Below, piece by piece: positions 8,172 through 17,310 of a stretch of DNA of 64,000 bases. Every line of letters begins with the position of its first letter. Within the stretch, counting starts at the first letter, position 1. The stretch spans positions 1 to 64,000 of the forward strand of contig NZ_JALMUV010000028.1 of NCBI RefSeq assembly GCF_023155275.1, in the 5' to 3' direction. Below the pieces are notes generated by a model. It was given only the letters and a program-made list of their open reading frames with translations, was not told the DNA's origin and searched no databases. Origin of the DNA: Streptomyces rhizoryzae (GTDB taxonomy: Bacteria; Actinomycetota; Actinomycetes; Streptomycetales; Streptomycetaceae). The translations under genes were made by a program, and so were the position numbers.

Positions 8172-8941
8172 ATGACCGATGCCGCCCCGTACCCGTACAC
8201 AGCACCCATGGCGTTCGGGCAGAGAATGCAGATTCTGCGGCAGCGGCGCGGTATGACACGGGACGTGCTCGCGGGGCTGGTGGGCATGTCGACATCGTGG
8301 GTGAAGCGGGTCGAGAACGGCCAGTTGCAGCCTCCCCGTCCGGACCTGATGCTCCGCATCGCCGAGGCGCTGCGGGTCCGTGACCTCTCCGAACTCACAG
8401 GGCGCACCAACGGCATGCGCGTTGACCTCTTCACTGGCCCCGGCCACCCCCGACTCGCCGCTGTGCGGGATGCCATCGATCGGTTCCCTCTCGCTGCCGA
8501 CCAACCGGCACCCCCAGGTGAGCACATCCGGGCCAGGCTCCAACACGCCTGGGCGGCGCGGCATTCCGCCCCGCATCACCGAGAGGTGGTGGGCGCGCTG
8601 CTCCCTGGCCTCATGGGAGACGCTCAACTCGCAGCTCGCCAAGCGGATTCGGGGCCGGTGCGGCGTGCGGCTCAGCCACCCTGTCGGAAATTTACAGCCT
8701 GGCCCAGTTCTTCCTGGCCTACCAACCGGAGCCGGCGTTGCTGTGGAGGGTGGCAGAGCGGGGCATAGTGGCCGCTCAGGAGTCGGAGGACCCGCACACG
8801 ATCGGCGTCGCCGCGTGGCTCACCGCGCAGGCTCACCGCGACGCCGGCCCCTCGCACTTCGATGCCGCAGACGCGGTGACCTCCTCGGCTCTCCGAAGGC
8901 CGACAACGCTGTCGGAGCGGGTCATGCCTGGCGGCGAATGA
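8172..8941 (+). pseudogene. XRE-family regulator, frameshifted and truncated
   Basis: The N-terminal helix-turn-helix is intact (RMQILRQRRGMTRDVLAGLV, then MSTSWVKRVENGQ), as in the large Streptomyces family of XRE regulators with a TPR-like C-terminal domain. Near 8673 the frame breaks. The original frame runs into nonsense (AQPPCRKF), while the +2 frame continues the expected domain: TLSEIYSLAQFFLAYQPEPA, then LLWRVAERGIVAAQESEDP, then GVAAWLTAQAHRDAG. One base lost in the GCTCAGCC stretch explains it. After DAADAVTS the conserved sequence ends and the frame stops at 8941, so most of the C-terminal domain is also missing. The gene is decayed rather than just mis-sequenced, because two independent defects are visible. 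Confidence 0.75.
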
Positions 8942-9046
8942 CGGGGCGTCAAGGGCGCGCGGCGGGTGGCCGGCCGTCCCTGGACGGGAACCGGCCAGGC
9001 GTCAGGGCGGGGCGGCGCGGTGCGCCGGTGGGGCTCGCGCCGGCCC

Positions 9047-10486
9047 TCACCCCTCGCGTCGCGCCGGCCCCTCCGCCGTGGCCAGGGCCGACCGGCGGTA
9101 CGAGTACGAGAAGTAGACGACCAGGCCGACCAGGAACCAGACCGCGAACCGGACCCAGGTCTGCCAGGCCAGGAAGGTGACCAGCCACAGCGAGAAGCAC
9201 ACGCCGAGCGCCGGGACCACCGGCATGCCCGGGGTGCGGAACGTCCGCGGCAGCTCCGGCCGCTTGTAGCGGAGCACGATCACCGAGACGCAGACCACCA
9301 CGAAGGCCAGCAGGATGCCGATGTTGGTGAGTTCGGCGGCCTCGCCGATCGGCAGGAACCCGGCGATCAGCGCGGCGGCGGCCCCCACGATCCAGGTCAC
9401 CCGCACCGGGACGTGGCGGGTGGCGCTGGTCTTGGCGAACCACCGCGGCAGCAGCCCGTCCCGGCTCATCGAGAACCACACCCGGGTCACGCCCAGCATG
9501 AAGGTGAACATCACGGTCAGGATGCCGATGATCGCGCCGACCGCGATCACATCGGCCAGCGCGTCCAGCCCCACCGACTTGAACGCGCTGGAGAAGCCGC
9601 TCTTTGGGTCGATGTCCCGGTAGTCCTGCATCCCTGTCAGCACCAGGCAGGCCAGCACGTACAGCACCATCGAGATGGCCAGCGAGTACAGGATCGCCCG
9701 GGGCATGTGGCGCTGGGCGTCCCGGGACTCCTCGGCCGCGGTGCTCATCGCGTCGTAGCCGAAGACGGCGAAGAAGACCGTGGCCGCGCCGGTGAACGCG
9801 CCGCTCACGCCGAACGGGAAGAACGGCCGGTAGTGGGCGGTGTCGATGTGGAAGAAGCCGACGCCGACGACGACCAGCACCACCAGGACCTTCAGCCCCA
9901 CCACCAGCGTCTCGAAGCGGGCCGCGTTCTTGATGCCCAGGGTCAGCAGATAGGCGATCAGCAGGCAGAGCGCCGCCGCGATGAGGTCCACCCGGTGCCC
10001 GGGGCCGGTACCGGGCGCGCCGAGCATCCAGGCGGGCAGGTGCACGCCCAGCTCCCCCAGGAGGAAGGCGAAGTAGCCGGAGATGCCGATCGCCACCACC
10101 GCCACGATCGCGGTGTACTCCAGCAGCAGGTCCCATCCGATGAACCAGCCGGCCAGTTCACCGAGCACCGCGTAGCCGTAGGTGTAGGCCGAACCGGCCT
10201 TCGGGATCAGCCCGGCGAACTCCGCGTACGAGAAGGCCGCCGCGGCGCTGGCCACACCGGCGATGAGGAAGGACACCAGGACCGCCGGGCCGGCCTTCCC
10301 GTTGGCGACCGTGCCGGCCAGCGTGAAGATGCCGGCGCCGATGATGCCGCCGACACCGATCGCGGTCAGCTGCCACAGGCCCAGTTCCCGGGTGAGCTGC
10401 TGGCCGGCGGCGCCCTCCGGCTGCTCGATGTGCTCGATGGGCTTCCGGCGCCAGACGCCCTCACCGGCGCGCAGCAGGCGTGCCAT
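9047..10486 (-). CDS. Amino-acid permease, APC superfamily (CAT type)
   Basis: 479-residue integral membrane transporter with about 12-14 hydrophobic segments. The first helix carries the APC substrate-binding motif GVGGIIGAGIF, and FGYDAMSTAAEE in the central part is typical of the cationic-amino-acid-transporter branch (YfnA/CAT-like). It should import amino acids by proton symport; the specific substrate cannot be read from sequence. The start is placed at ATG 10486 because GGAGGG lies 8 bases before it, although the frame is open 10 codons further. It is followed on the plus strand by a non-coding stretch and preceded on the minus strand by the dodecin and stress-protein genes. Confidence 0.92.
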   Translation of the reverse strand: MARLLRAGEGVWRRKPIEHIEQPEGAAGQQLTRELGLWQLTAIGVGGIIGAGIFTLAGTVANGKAGPAVLVSFLIAGVASAAAAFSYAEFAGLIPKAGSAYTYGYAVLGELAGWFIGWDLLLEYTAIVAVVAIGISGYFAFLLGELGVHLPAWMLGAPGTGPGHRVDLIAAALCLLIAYLLTLGIKNAARFETLVVGLKVLVVLVVVGVGFFHIDTAHYRPFFPFGVSGAFTGAATVFFAVFGYDAMSTAAEESRDAQRHMPRAILYSLAISMVLYVLACLVLTGMQDYRDIDPKSGFSSAFKSVGLDALADVIAVGAIIGILTVMFTFMLGVTRVWFSMSRDGLLPRWFAKTSATRHVPVRVTWIVGAAAALIAGFLPIGEAAELTNIGILLAFVVVCVSVIVLRYKRPELPRTFRTPGMPVVPALGVCFSLWLVTFLAWQTWVRFAVWFLVGLVVYFSYSYRRSALATAEGPARREG

Positions 10487-10607
10487 GGATGATCCCTCCG
10501 TACGCTCGGTACGCAACCGTCGTGGTCCGACGGCGGATCATCATGGACCGCGGGCCGCGCCGGGCGAAGGCGGCGCGGCGGCGGGGAGCCAATCGGCCCC
10601 CGGGGCG

Positions 10608-10823
10608 TCAGCCCGCGTCCTCCAGCCGGAAGCCGACCTTCAGACCGACCTGGATGTGGTCGACCTCGCCGTCGACGATGTTGCCGCGCACCTGGGTCAC
10701 CTCGAACCAGTCGAGGTTGCGCAGCGTGTCCGAGGCGCGCTTGAGGCCGTTGCGGATCGCGGCGTCCACACTCTGCTGGGACGTCCCCACGATCTCGGTC
10801 ACCCGGTACGTGTGGTCGCTCAC
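10608..10823 (-). CDS. Dodecin family flavin-binding protein
   Basis: 71-residue dodecin, a beta-alpha-beta-beta protein that assembles into a dodecameric flavin store. The family signature is complete: YRVTEIVGTSQQSVDAAI at residues 6-23, RASDTLRNLDWFEVTQVRG with the flavin-stacking Trp, and IQVGLKVGFRLED at the C-terminus. GTG 10823 is used because a GAGGGAG ribosome site precedes it. It lies between an amino-acid permease and a universal stress protein on the same strand, fitting a stress or stationary-phase role. Earlier in-frame starts would add a long non-homologous leader, so they were rejected. Confidence 0.93.
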   Translation of the reverse strand: MSDHTYRVTEIVGTSQQSVDAAIRNGLKRASDTLRNLDWFEVTQVRGNIVDGEVDHIQVGLKVGFRLEDAG

Positions 10824-10906
10824 GGTGGTCTCCCTCGCCGGGGCGGCGCTCCGCCCGTCCACCCTCCACCGTGCCTCAGCCCGGCCCGCGCCACCAGCGG
10901 AGCCGG

Positions 10907-11368
10907 CTACGGCACCACCGTCACCGGCCACCGCCCGGCCTTCACCAGGCGCACCGCGACCGAGCCCAGGATGCGGTGCCCGGCGGACTCCGAGGCGCCG
11001 ACCACCACCGCGTCCGCCTTCAGCTCGTCGGCCATCTGCACCATGCCGTTGTACGGGTCGCCGCGCAGGGTGTGGAACTCCCACCGCAGCCGGAATATCC
11101 CTTCGAGCCGCTCGGTGGCCTTGCGGATCTCGGCCATCAGCTCCTCGGCCACCTCGCCGGTGGTGTCCATCACCGGCGCGCCCATCGCCGCCCCGGTCGC
11201 CAGCACCGGCTGGACGTAGACCATCACCAGCTTCGACCCCTGGCGGCGGGCCAGGCCGGCCGCGTAGGCCGCGGCGCGCCACGACGAGTCGGAGCCGTCG
11301 ATCCCGACGACGATGACTTTCGGGCCGTCCGTTCCGCGCTCGAACTGCGCGGCTGCGTTGTCCTCCAC
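10907..11368 (-). CDS. Universal stress protein (UspA family)
   Basis: 153 residues, a single Usp domain. The N-terminal strand VIVVGIDGSDSSWRAAAYA contains the Asp that contacts ATP. The C-terminal nucleotide motif GASESAGHRILGSVAVRLV matches the G-2X-G-9X-G-S/T pattern of ATP-binding Usp proteins, with His and Arg replacing some Gly positions. It is expected to act in the cytoplasm under energy or oxidative stress. GTG 11368 is the first codon of the frame and has only a weak ribosome site. The neighbouring dodecin may share its expression. Confidence 0.9.
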   Translation of the reverse strand: MEDNAAAQFERGTDGPKVIVVGIDGSDSSWRAAAYAAGLARRQGSKLVMVYVQPVLATGAAMGAPVMDTTGEVAEELMAEIRKATERLEGIFRLRWEFHTLRGDPYNGMVQMADELKADAVVVGASESAGHRILGSVAVRLVKAGRWPVTVVP

Positions 11369-11404
11369 ACCAGCGAGGTTATCCGCACCTCGGTGCGCGC
11401 GGGT

Positions 11405-12139
11405 TCAGGGGCCGGTCGGCCCGCCGGGGCCGGGGGCCGCGGGCGCCGGCGGCCAGCGATCCGCGGCGAGCACCCCCAGCACGTACGCCTTGGCGACCAG
11501 CGCGGTCCGGCCCTGGACGCGCCAGCGGCGGGACAGCCGGGTGAGGTGGTAGTTCACCCCGTCGACGGTCAGGCCCAGCGCGCCGCCGATCGCCGCGGTG
11601 GTCGCGCCGCCGGCCGCCAGGGCCAGGATCCGGGCCTCCACCGGGCTGGCGGGGGGCGGGACCGGCGGCGCGGCGGGCGCCGCACCGGTGTCCTGGCGCA
11701 GCAGGGCCAGCAGCGCCGGCGGGGAGGCGGACGGGTCGCCGACCGGATCGATCGTCAGCTCGCCGGTCCGCTCCGGCTCCCCGGGCGCGGTCCGCCAGCG
11801 CACCTCGACCGGATAGCGGGAGCGGCGGCCCAGCCGCAGCGCCTCCATGATCCGGGCGATCTGGGCCGGGTCCCGGGGCCGGAACCGGTCCAGCAGATTC
11901 CGGCCGCGCAGCTGCCCGGGGACGGCGCCCCACTGCGCCGCCATCGCCGGATTCGCGATCAGCACCTCGCCGTCCGCCCGGCACACCGCGACCGGCACCG
12001 GCATCCGGTCCAGCAGCATCAGGAAGTAGTCGCGGTACGGGCTGACCGCGCACTGCCCCGGCAGGCCCGCCGGCCCCGCCCGCCCCGGGTCCCCGTCCGC
12101 GCCGCCGCCCGGCGCACCGCCGTCCGCCGCCCTGCCCAT
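11405..12139 (-). CDS. PAS-LuxR type regulator divergent from CYP102
   Basis: 244 residues. Residues about 40-150 look like a PAS sensor (YFLMLLDRMPVPVAVCRADG, then IANPAMAAQWG). After a Pro/Ala linker the C-terminal 65 residues form a LuxR-type helix-turn-helix (VEARILALAAGGATTAAIGG, then LGLTVDGVNYHLTRLSRRW). It is transcribed away from the CYP102-like gene across a 146-bp gap holding a perfect 18-bp dyad, so it is the likely regulator of that P450. ATG 12139 is preferred; the V of VSPYRDYF, which resembles a domain start, is a GTC and cannot initiate. The effector sensed by the PAS domain is unknown. Confidence 0.8.
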   Translation of the reverse strand: MGRAADGGAPGGGADGDPGRAGPAGLPGQCAVSPYRDYFLMLLDRMPVPVAVCRADGEVLIANPAMAAQWGAVPGQLRGRNLLDRFRPRDPAQIARIMEALRLGRRSRYPVEVRWRTAPGEPERTGELTIDPVGDPSASPPALLALLRQDTGAAPAAPPVPPPASPVEARILALAAGGATTAAIGGALGLTVDGVNYHLTRLSRRWRVQGRTALVAKAYVLGVLAADRWPPAPAAPGPGGPTGP

Positions 12140-12224
12140 CGCCCCGTTTCCGCCCTTTCTCCCGTACCGCCGGCCGCCCCTGCCGCATCCGCGCCGTCCG
12201 CGCAAGACCAGCCGGCGACAAACC

Positions 12225-12242
12225 ACTGCACAATCATGCAGT
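12225..12242. promoter_or_regulatory. lux-box-like dyad between PAS-LuxR and CYP102 genes
   Basis: ACTGCACAATCATGCAGT: perfect 6-bp arms with a 6-base spacer, A+T-richer than its surroundings. It lies 44 bases before the CYP102 start and 86 before the regulator start. Length and spacing resemble binding sites of LuxR-type helix-turn-helix proteins, so it is a good operator candidate for both divergent genes. Confidence 0.5.
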
Positions 12243-12285
12243 TCCCCGGGCCGGAGCCGGGCACCGGGCCGGTCACGCTGGACGT

Positions 12286-15200
12286 ATGACCGACACCATC
12301 GCGCCCCAGCAGGGCGAGAGCGCCACCGACACCGGCGTGCCGGTCGCCGACCTGACGGCGACCGGGATCAGCGGCACGCCCCTCCAGCAGGCCATGGACC
12401 TGGCCCGGACCCACGGCCCGCTCTTCAAGCGGAAGTTCGGTGCCCGCGAGACGCTGTTCCTGTCCTCCCTCGACCTGGTCACCGAGGTCAGTGACGAATC
12501 CCGCTTCGCCAAGGGCGTGTCGGTGGTCCTGGAGGACGTCCGGGAGTTCGCCGGTGACGGTCTGTTCACCGCCTACAACGACGAGCCGAACTGGGCCAAG
12601 GCGCACGAGGTCCTGATGCCGGCCTTCGCGCTCGGCTCGATGCGCACCTACCACCCGGCGATGCTCAAGGTCGCCCGCCGGGTGATGGCCGCCTGGGACC
12701 GGCGGATGGCCGAGGGCCGCCCGGTCGAGGTCGCCGACGACATGACCCGGATGACCCTGGACACCATCGGGCTGGCCGGTTTCGGCTTCGACTTCGAGTC
12801 CTTCTCCCGGGAGACGGCGCACCCCTTCGTCGAGGCGATGGTGCGCTGCCTGCGGTGGAGCATGACCAAGTTCTCCCGGACGCCCGGCACCGACCACACG
12901 GCGGCCGACGCGGCGTTCCGCGCGGACGCCGACTACCTCGCCTCCGTCGTGGACGAGGTGATCGCCGCCCGCACCGCGAGCGGGGAGCACCGCGACGACG
13001 ACCTGCTGGGCCTGATGCTGGCCGCCACCGGCGAGGACGCCGCGCGGCGCGGCCCGGTGCTGGACCTGGCCAACATCCGCAACCAGGTCATCACCTTCCT
13101 GATCGCCGGCCACGAGACCACCTCCGGCGCCCTCTCCTTCGCCCTCTACCACCTGCTCAAGGACCCCCTCGCGCTGCGGCTGGCGCAGCGCGAGGCGGAC
13201 GAGCTGTGGGGCGACGACCCCGACCCGGACCCGTCCTTCGAGGACATCGGCCGGCTCCCGTTCACCCGCCAGGTGCTCCACGAGGCGCTGCGGCTGTGGC
13301 CGACCGCCGCCGCCTTCACCCGCCAGGCCCGCACCGACACCGTGCTCGGCGGCCGCTACCCGATCGCCGCCGGCCAACTGGTCACCGTGCTCACCCCGAT
13401 GCTGCACCGCGACCCGGTCTGGGGCGACAACCCCGAGGCGTTCGACCCGTTCCGCTTCAGCCCCGAGGCCGAGGCGGCCCGCTCCCCGCACGCCTACAAG
13501 CCCTTCGGCACCGGCGAACGCGCCTGCATCGGGCGGCAGTTCGCGCTGCACGAGGCCACCATGCTGCTGGCCCTGCTGCTCCACCGCTACCGGCTGATCG
13601 ACCACGCCGGCTACCGCCTGCGGGTCAAGGAGACCCTCACCCTCAAGCCGGACGGCTTCACCCTCGCGCTGGCCCCGCGCACCCCCGCCGACCGGGCCGC
13701 GCTCCGCGCCGCGCTGGCTGTCCTGCCCGGCGGGACAGACGGCACCGGCACCGGTGCGGCGCCCGACGAGGGGCTGCCCACCCGCGTCCCCCAGGACACC
13801 GGGCTGCTCCTGCTGCACGGCTCCAACTACGGCACCTGCCGGGAGTTCGCCGAGCGGCTCGCCGACGAGGCCGCCGCCCTGGGCTTCGCCCCCGAGGTCG
13901 CCCCGCTGGACGCCCGCACCGGCGCCCTGCCCACCGACCGACCGCTGGTCATCGTCGCCGCCTCCTACAACGGCCGGCCCACCGACGACGCCGCCGCGTT
14001 CACCGCCTGGCTCGGCACCGCCCCCGAGGGCGCCGCGGACGGCGTCCGCTACGCCGTGCTCGGCGTCGGCGACCGCAACTGGGCCGCCACCTACCAGCAG
14101 GTCCCCACCCTGCTCGACGACCGGCTGGCCGCGCTCGGCGGCGAACGGCTGCTGCCCCGCGCCGAGGCCGACGCCTCCGGTGAACTGTCCCGCACCGTCG
14201 AGGACTTCGGGGCTTCGCTGCGCACCGAGCTGCTCACCCGCTACGGCGACCCGGCCACCGCCGGCGCCGCACCGGACGCCCCCGCCGACACCGGCTACAC
14301 CGTCACCGCGCTCACCGGCGGCCCGCTGGACGCGCTCGCCGACCGGCACGGCCTCGTCCCGATGACCGTCACCGAGGCGCGCGACCTGACCGCCGAGGGC
14401 TGGCCGCGCCCCAAGCGCTTCCTGCGCCTGGCCCTGCCCGACGGCGTCACCTACCGCACCGCCGACCACCTCGCCGTCCTGCCCGCCAACACCCCGGAGG
14501 CGGTGGCCCGCGCCGCCCGGGCGCTCGGCGCCGACCTGGACACCGTGCTGTCGCTGCGCCCGCCCGTCGGCCGCCCGGCCCGCGACACCCTGCCCGTCGA
14601 CCGGCCGCTGACGGTGCGTGCGCTGCTGACCCACCACCTGGACCTGGGTGCCCGCCCGGACCGCGGCCGGCTCGCCCTGCTCGCCGCGCACCACCCCTGC
14701 CCGCCCGAGCGGCACGCCCTGGAGCACCTGCCCGAGGACGATCCGCGCACCCTCGTCGAGCTGATCGAGGCGCATCCGGCGCTGCGCGGCGCGCTGCCCT
14801 GGCCGGTGCTGCTGGAGCTGCTGCCGCCGCTGCGCGTCCGGCACTACTCGCTCTCCTCGTCGCCCGCCGCCGACCCCCGCCACGCCGACCTGATGGTCTC
14901 GCTGCTGCCCGGCGGCACCGGCTCGACGTACCTGCACACCCTGCGGCCCGGCGACACCCTGCTCGCCCGGGTGCAGCCCTGCCGGGAGGCGTTCCGCCTC
15001 GACCCGGCCGACGAGACCCCGGTGATCATGGTCGCCGCCGGCACCGGCCTGGCACCGTTCCGCGGCGCCGTCGCGGACCGCGTCGCGGCCGGCCGGACCA
15101 CCCCGGCGCGGCTCTACTTCGGCTGCGACGACCCCGACGGCGACTTCCTGCACGCCGCGGAGTTCGCCGCCGCCGAAGGGGCCGGCGCGCTCACCGTGCA

Positions 15201-15468
15201 CCCCGTCTTCAGCGCCCGGCCCGAGCACGGCCACCGCTTCGTCCAGCACCGCATCGCGGCCGAGGCGCACGAGGTGGGGGAACTGCTGCGGGCCGGCGCC
15301 CGGGTCTACGTCTGCGGCGACGGCAGCCGGATGGCGCCCGGGGTCCGGGACGCCTTCCGCGCGGTGCACCGCACCTGCACCGGCGCCTCCGAGCAGGAGG
15401 CCGAGGCGTGGCTGCGCGAACTGACCGCGTCCGGCCGCTACATCGAGGACGTCTACGCGGCGGGCTGA
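12286..15468 (+). CDS. Self-sufficient P450-reductase fusion, CYP102 type
   Basis: 1060 residues, the size of the Bacillus P450 BM3 family. The N-terminal P450 domain (about 1-470) has I-helix AGHETT near residue 273 and haem loop FGTGERACIG with Cys414. A Gly/Thr linker (GGTDGTGTGAAPDEG) leads to an FMN flavodoxin domain (LLLLHGSNYGTCREFAERL, about 505-650), then an FAD/NADPH domain with the FAD motif RHYSLSSSP, MVAAGTGLAPFRG for NADPH, and the C-terminal DVYAAG. One polypeptide therefore carries electrons from NADPH to haem. The family mainly hydroxylates fatty acids at sub-terminal positions. No strong ribosome site precedes ATG 12286. Control by the divergent PAS-LuxR protein is inferred from layout. 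Confidence 0.93.
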   Translation: MTDTIAPQQGESATDTGVPVADLTATGISGTPLQQAMDLARTHGPLFKRKFGARETLFLSSLDLVTEVSDESRFAKGVSVVLEDVREFAGDGLFTAYNDEPNWAKAHEVLMPAFALGSMRTYHPAMLKVARRVMAAWDRRMAEGRPVEVADDMTRMTLDTIGLAGFGFDFESFSRETAHPFVEAMVRCLRWSMTKFSRTPGTDHTAADAAFRADADYLASVVDEVIAARTASGEHRDDDLLGLMLAATGEDAARRGPVLDLANIRNQVITFLIAGHETTSGALSFALYHLLKDPLALRLAQREADELWGDDPDPDPSFEDIGRLPFTRQVLHEALRLWPTAAAFTRQARTDTVLGGRYPIAAGQLVTVLTPMLHRDPVWGDNPEAFDPFRFSPEAEAARSPHAYKPFGTGERACIGRQFALHEATMLLALLLHRYRLIDHAGYRLRVKETLTLKPDGFTLALAPRTPADRAALRAALAVLPGGTDGTGTGAAPDEGLPTRVPQDTGLLLLHGSNYGTCREFAERLADEAAALGFAPEVAPLDARTGALPTDRPLVIVAASYNGRPTDDAAAFTAWLGTAPEGAADGVRYAVLGVGDRNWAATYQQVPTLLDDRLAALGGERLLPRAEADASGELSRTVEDFGASLRTELLTRYGDPATAGAAPDAPADTGYTVTALTGGPLDALADRHGLVPMTVTEARDLTAEGWPRPKRFLRLALPDGVTYRTADHLAVLPANTPEAVARAARALGADLDTVLSLRPPVGRPARDTLPVDRPLTVRALLTHHLDLGARPDRGRLALLAAHHPCPPERHALEHLPEDDPRTLVELIEAHPALRGALPWPVLLELLPPLRVRHYSLSSSPAADPRHADLMVSLLPGGTGSTYLHTLRPGDTLLARVQPCREAFRLDPADETPVIMVAAGTGLAPFRGAVADRVAAGRTTPARLYFGCDDPDGDFLHAAEFAAAEGAGALTVHPVFSARPEHGHRFVQHRIAAEAHEVGELLRAGARVYVCGDGSRMAPGVRDAFRAVHRTCTGASEQEAEAWLRELTASGRYIEDVYAAG

Positions 15469-15516
15469 CCGGCCGGGGGACCGGCGGCGGGCGCGGCCGC
15501 ACCGCGCCCGCCGCCG

Positions 15517-16107
15517 CTACTCCGCCCCGCGCTCCGCGTCCGCCGCCCGCTGCACGCCGCCCGGCCCCCCGGTGCCCCGGGGGGCCCGCCCGGCCGCGCC
15601 CGGCAGCCGCACCACCACCAGGGCCAGCCCCGCCACGGTGACGTTCCGCACGGCCGCCTCGACGCCGTTCCACTGCTTCGACTGCCACATCGCGAACCAC
15701 TCGCCGCCGATCGCCCAGAACCCCGCGCCGAACAGCAGCAGCACCATCAGCAGCCCGGCCGTCGCCAGGCCCCGCGCCCGCCCGGCCGCACCGGCCCGGC
15801 CGCGCCCCGCCGCCCCCAGGACGGTGGCCGCCACCAGCACCAGCGCCGCCACCGACTCCCAGGCGATCACCGCCACGTACGCCGCGTCCTGGAGCGTGCG
15901 GGAGGTGACGGCCCGCCACATCAGGTCCGGGTCCCGGAAGGTGGTGTCCATCGCCAGCACGTGGCGGACGTACTCCCGGTTGGTGCCGAAGTCGGTGAGG
16001 TTGCCGAACGCCACCAGCGCCATGTAGAGCGCCACCGTCCCCGTCAGCACCACCGCCGCCCACGGCAGTCCGCCGCCCGCCGCCTCCCGCGTCCCCTGCC
16101 CGCGCAC
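15517..16107 (-). CDS. DUF2165 small membrane protein
   Basis: 196 residues with four hydrophobic segments. The loop after the first segment reads GNLTDFGTNREYVRHVLAMD, followed by TTFRDPDLMWRAVTSR. This N-x-x-D-x-x-x-N...VxHVLxMD pattern identifies the DUF2165 family, whose function is unknown. The frame is open far upstream, antisense to the PI-PLC gene, but GTG 16107 is preceded by GAGAGGGG at the right spacing and starts just before the first membrane segment. The C-terminal 30 residues are Arg/Gly-rich and probably cytoplasmic. Confidence 0.75.
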   Translation of the reverse strand: MRGQGTREAAGGGLPWAAVVLTGTVALYMALVAFGNLTDFGTNREYVRHVLAMDTTFRDPDLMWRAVTSRTLQDAAYVAVIAWESVAALVLVAATVLGAAGRGRAGAAGRARGLATAGLLMVLLLFGAGFWAIGGEWFAMWQSKQWNGVEAAVRNVTVAGLALVVVRLPGAAGRAPRGTGGPGGVQRAADAERGAE

Positions 16108-16239
16108 CGCAACCCCTCTCCCGTGCCCTCGTCCGGCGCCGCCGGCCGCGCCCCGGCCCGTTCCCGCACCCCCCGCCGGGCGCCAACTCCCGTACGCTGC
16201 TGCCCGACCGGCAGGGATCAACGAGGGGGAAACGGGCCC

Positions 16240-17289
16240 ATGACGAGCAAGCGGTGCGCGGGGACGGTCGCCGTCGCGGCGGCGGCGGTGATCGCGGCGA
16301 CCGGACCGGCGCAGGCCGGGACGGCCACCACGACGCCCACCACCACATACGACACCACCACCGCGGTCGGTGTCCACAACGCCTACGACAAGGCCAAGTA
16401 CCCCTACTTCGCCGACGCCCTGGACTCCGGCGCCGCCCTGGTCGAGGTGGACGTGTGGACCAACGCCCTGGGCGCCTCCTGGCGGGTCTCGCACAGCAAC
16501 CCGCTGGGGAACAACAGCAATTGCGTGGGCGCGGCCACCGCCGCCGACCTGCGCACCAAGGACCGCAACCAGGACTTCGCCGGCTGCCTCGCCGACCTGC
16601 GGGCCTGGCACGACGCGCACCCCGGCCACCGCCCGATCCTCGTCAAGGTCGAGCTGAAGGACGGTTTCAACGCGAAGAAGGGCCGCGGACCGGCCGATTT
16701 CGACGCGCTGGTACGGCAGAAGCTCGGCGACGCGGTCTACGGGCCCGGCGACCTCGCGGCCGGCCACGCCACCCTCGACGAGGCCGTCCGGGCCGGCGGC
16801 TGGCCGCCCCGCGCCGACCTGGCCGGCAAGTTCCTCTTCGAGCTGATACCGGGCACCGTCGAGGAGCGCAACCCGCTCGACACGCTGTGGACCGACGTCG
16901 AGTACGCCACCCACCTCAAGGACCTCGCCGCACAGGGGCGGTTGGGCCGCGCCACCGCCTTCCCGGCCGTCCACGGCGCCGCCCCCGGCGACCCCCGCGA
17001 GCGCTACGCCGACCCCGCCCTGCGCCCGTGGTTCGTGGTCTTCGACGGCGACGCCGCGACCTACCTGGGCGGCGCCATCGACACTGCCTGGTACGACATG
17101 CGCCACTACCTGCTCATCATGACCGACGCCCACAAGGTCCCGCCGGTGCTGGACGCCACCCGCCCCACCGAGGCCGCGGCCCGGGCCCGGGTCGGCCAAC
17201 TGGCCGCCGCGCACGCCAGCTTCGCCACCGCCGACTGGTACCCGCTGCCGGACGTGCTGCGGATGGTGGTGCCGCGCGGCGGCGCCTGA
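16240..17289 (+). CDS. Secreted Ca2+-dependent PI-PLC-like phosphodiesterase
   Basis: 349 residues with a Sec signal peptide (MTSKRCAG, a hydrophobic Ala/Val stretch, cleavage near AQAG, residue 27). The mature part begins with VGVHNAYDKAKYPYFADALD, followed by ALVEVDVWTN. The His-Asn and Glu-Asp pairs match the active-site His and calcium ligands of the Ca2+-dependent PI-PLC family described from Streptomyces (PF16670-like). ILVKVELKDGF supplies a further acidic pair. It would cleave phosphatidylinositol or a related phosphodiester outside the cell. ATG 16240 has GAGGGGG about 10 bases upstream. A second, unrelated-looking PI-PLC lies 1.2 kb away at 18468. Confidence 0.82.
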   Translation: MTSKRCAGTVAVAAAAVIAATGPAQAGTATTTPTTTYDTTTAVGVHNAYDKAKYPYFADALDSGAALVEVDVWTNALGASWRVSHSNPLGNNSNCVGAATAADLRTKDRNQDFAGCLADLRAWHDAHPGHRPILVKVELKDGFNAKKGRGPADFDALVRQKLGDAVYGPGDLAAGHATLDEAVRAGGWPPRADLAGKFLFELIPGTVEERNPLDTLWTDVEYATHLKDLAAQGRLGRATAFPAVHGAAPGDPRERYADPALRPWFVVFDGDAATYLGGAIDTAWYDMRHYLLIMTDAHKVPPVLDATRPTEAAARARVGQLAAAHASFATADWYPLPDVLRMVVPRGGA

Positions 17290-17310
17290 CCGGCCGCACC
17301 GGCCGAGCGC

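Noticed and set aside
12019..15369. About 1100-codon open frame antisense to the CYP102 gene
   Set aside because: Same shadow effect; the P450-reductase on the other strand is unmistakable.
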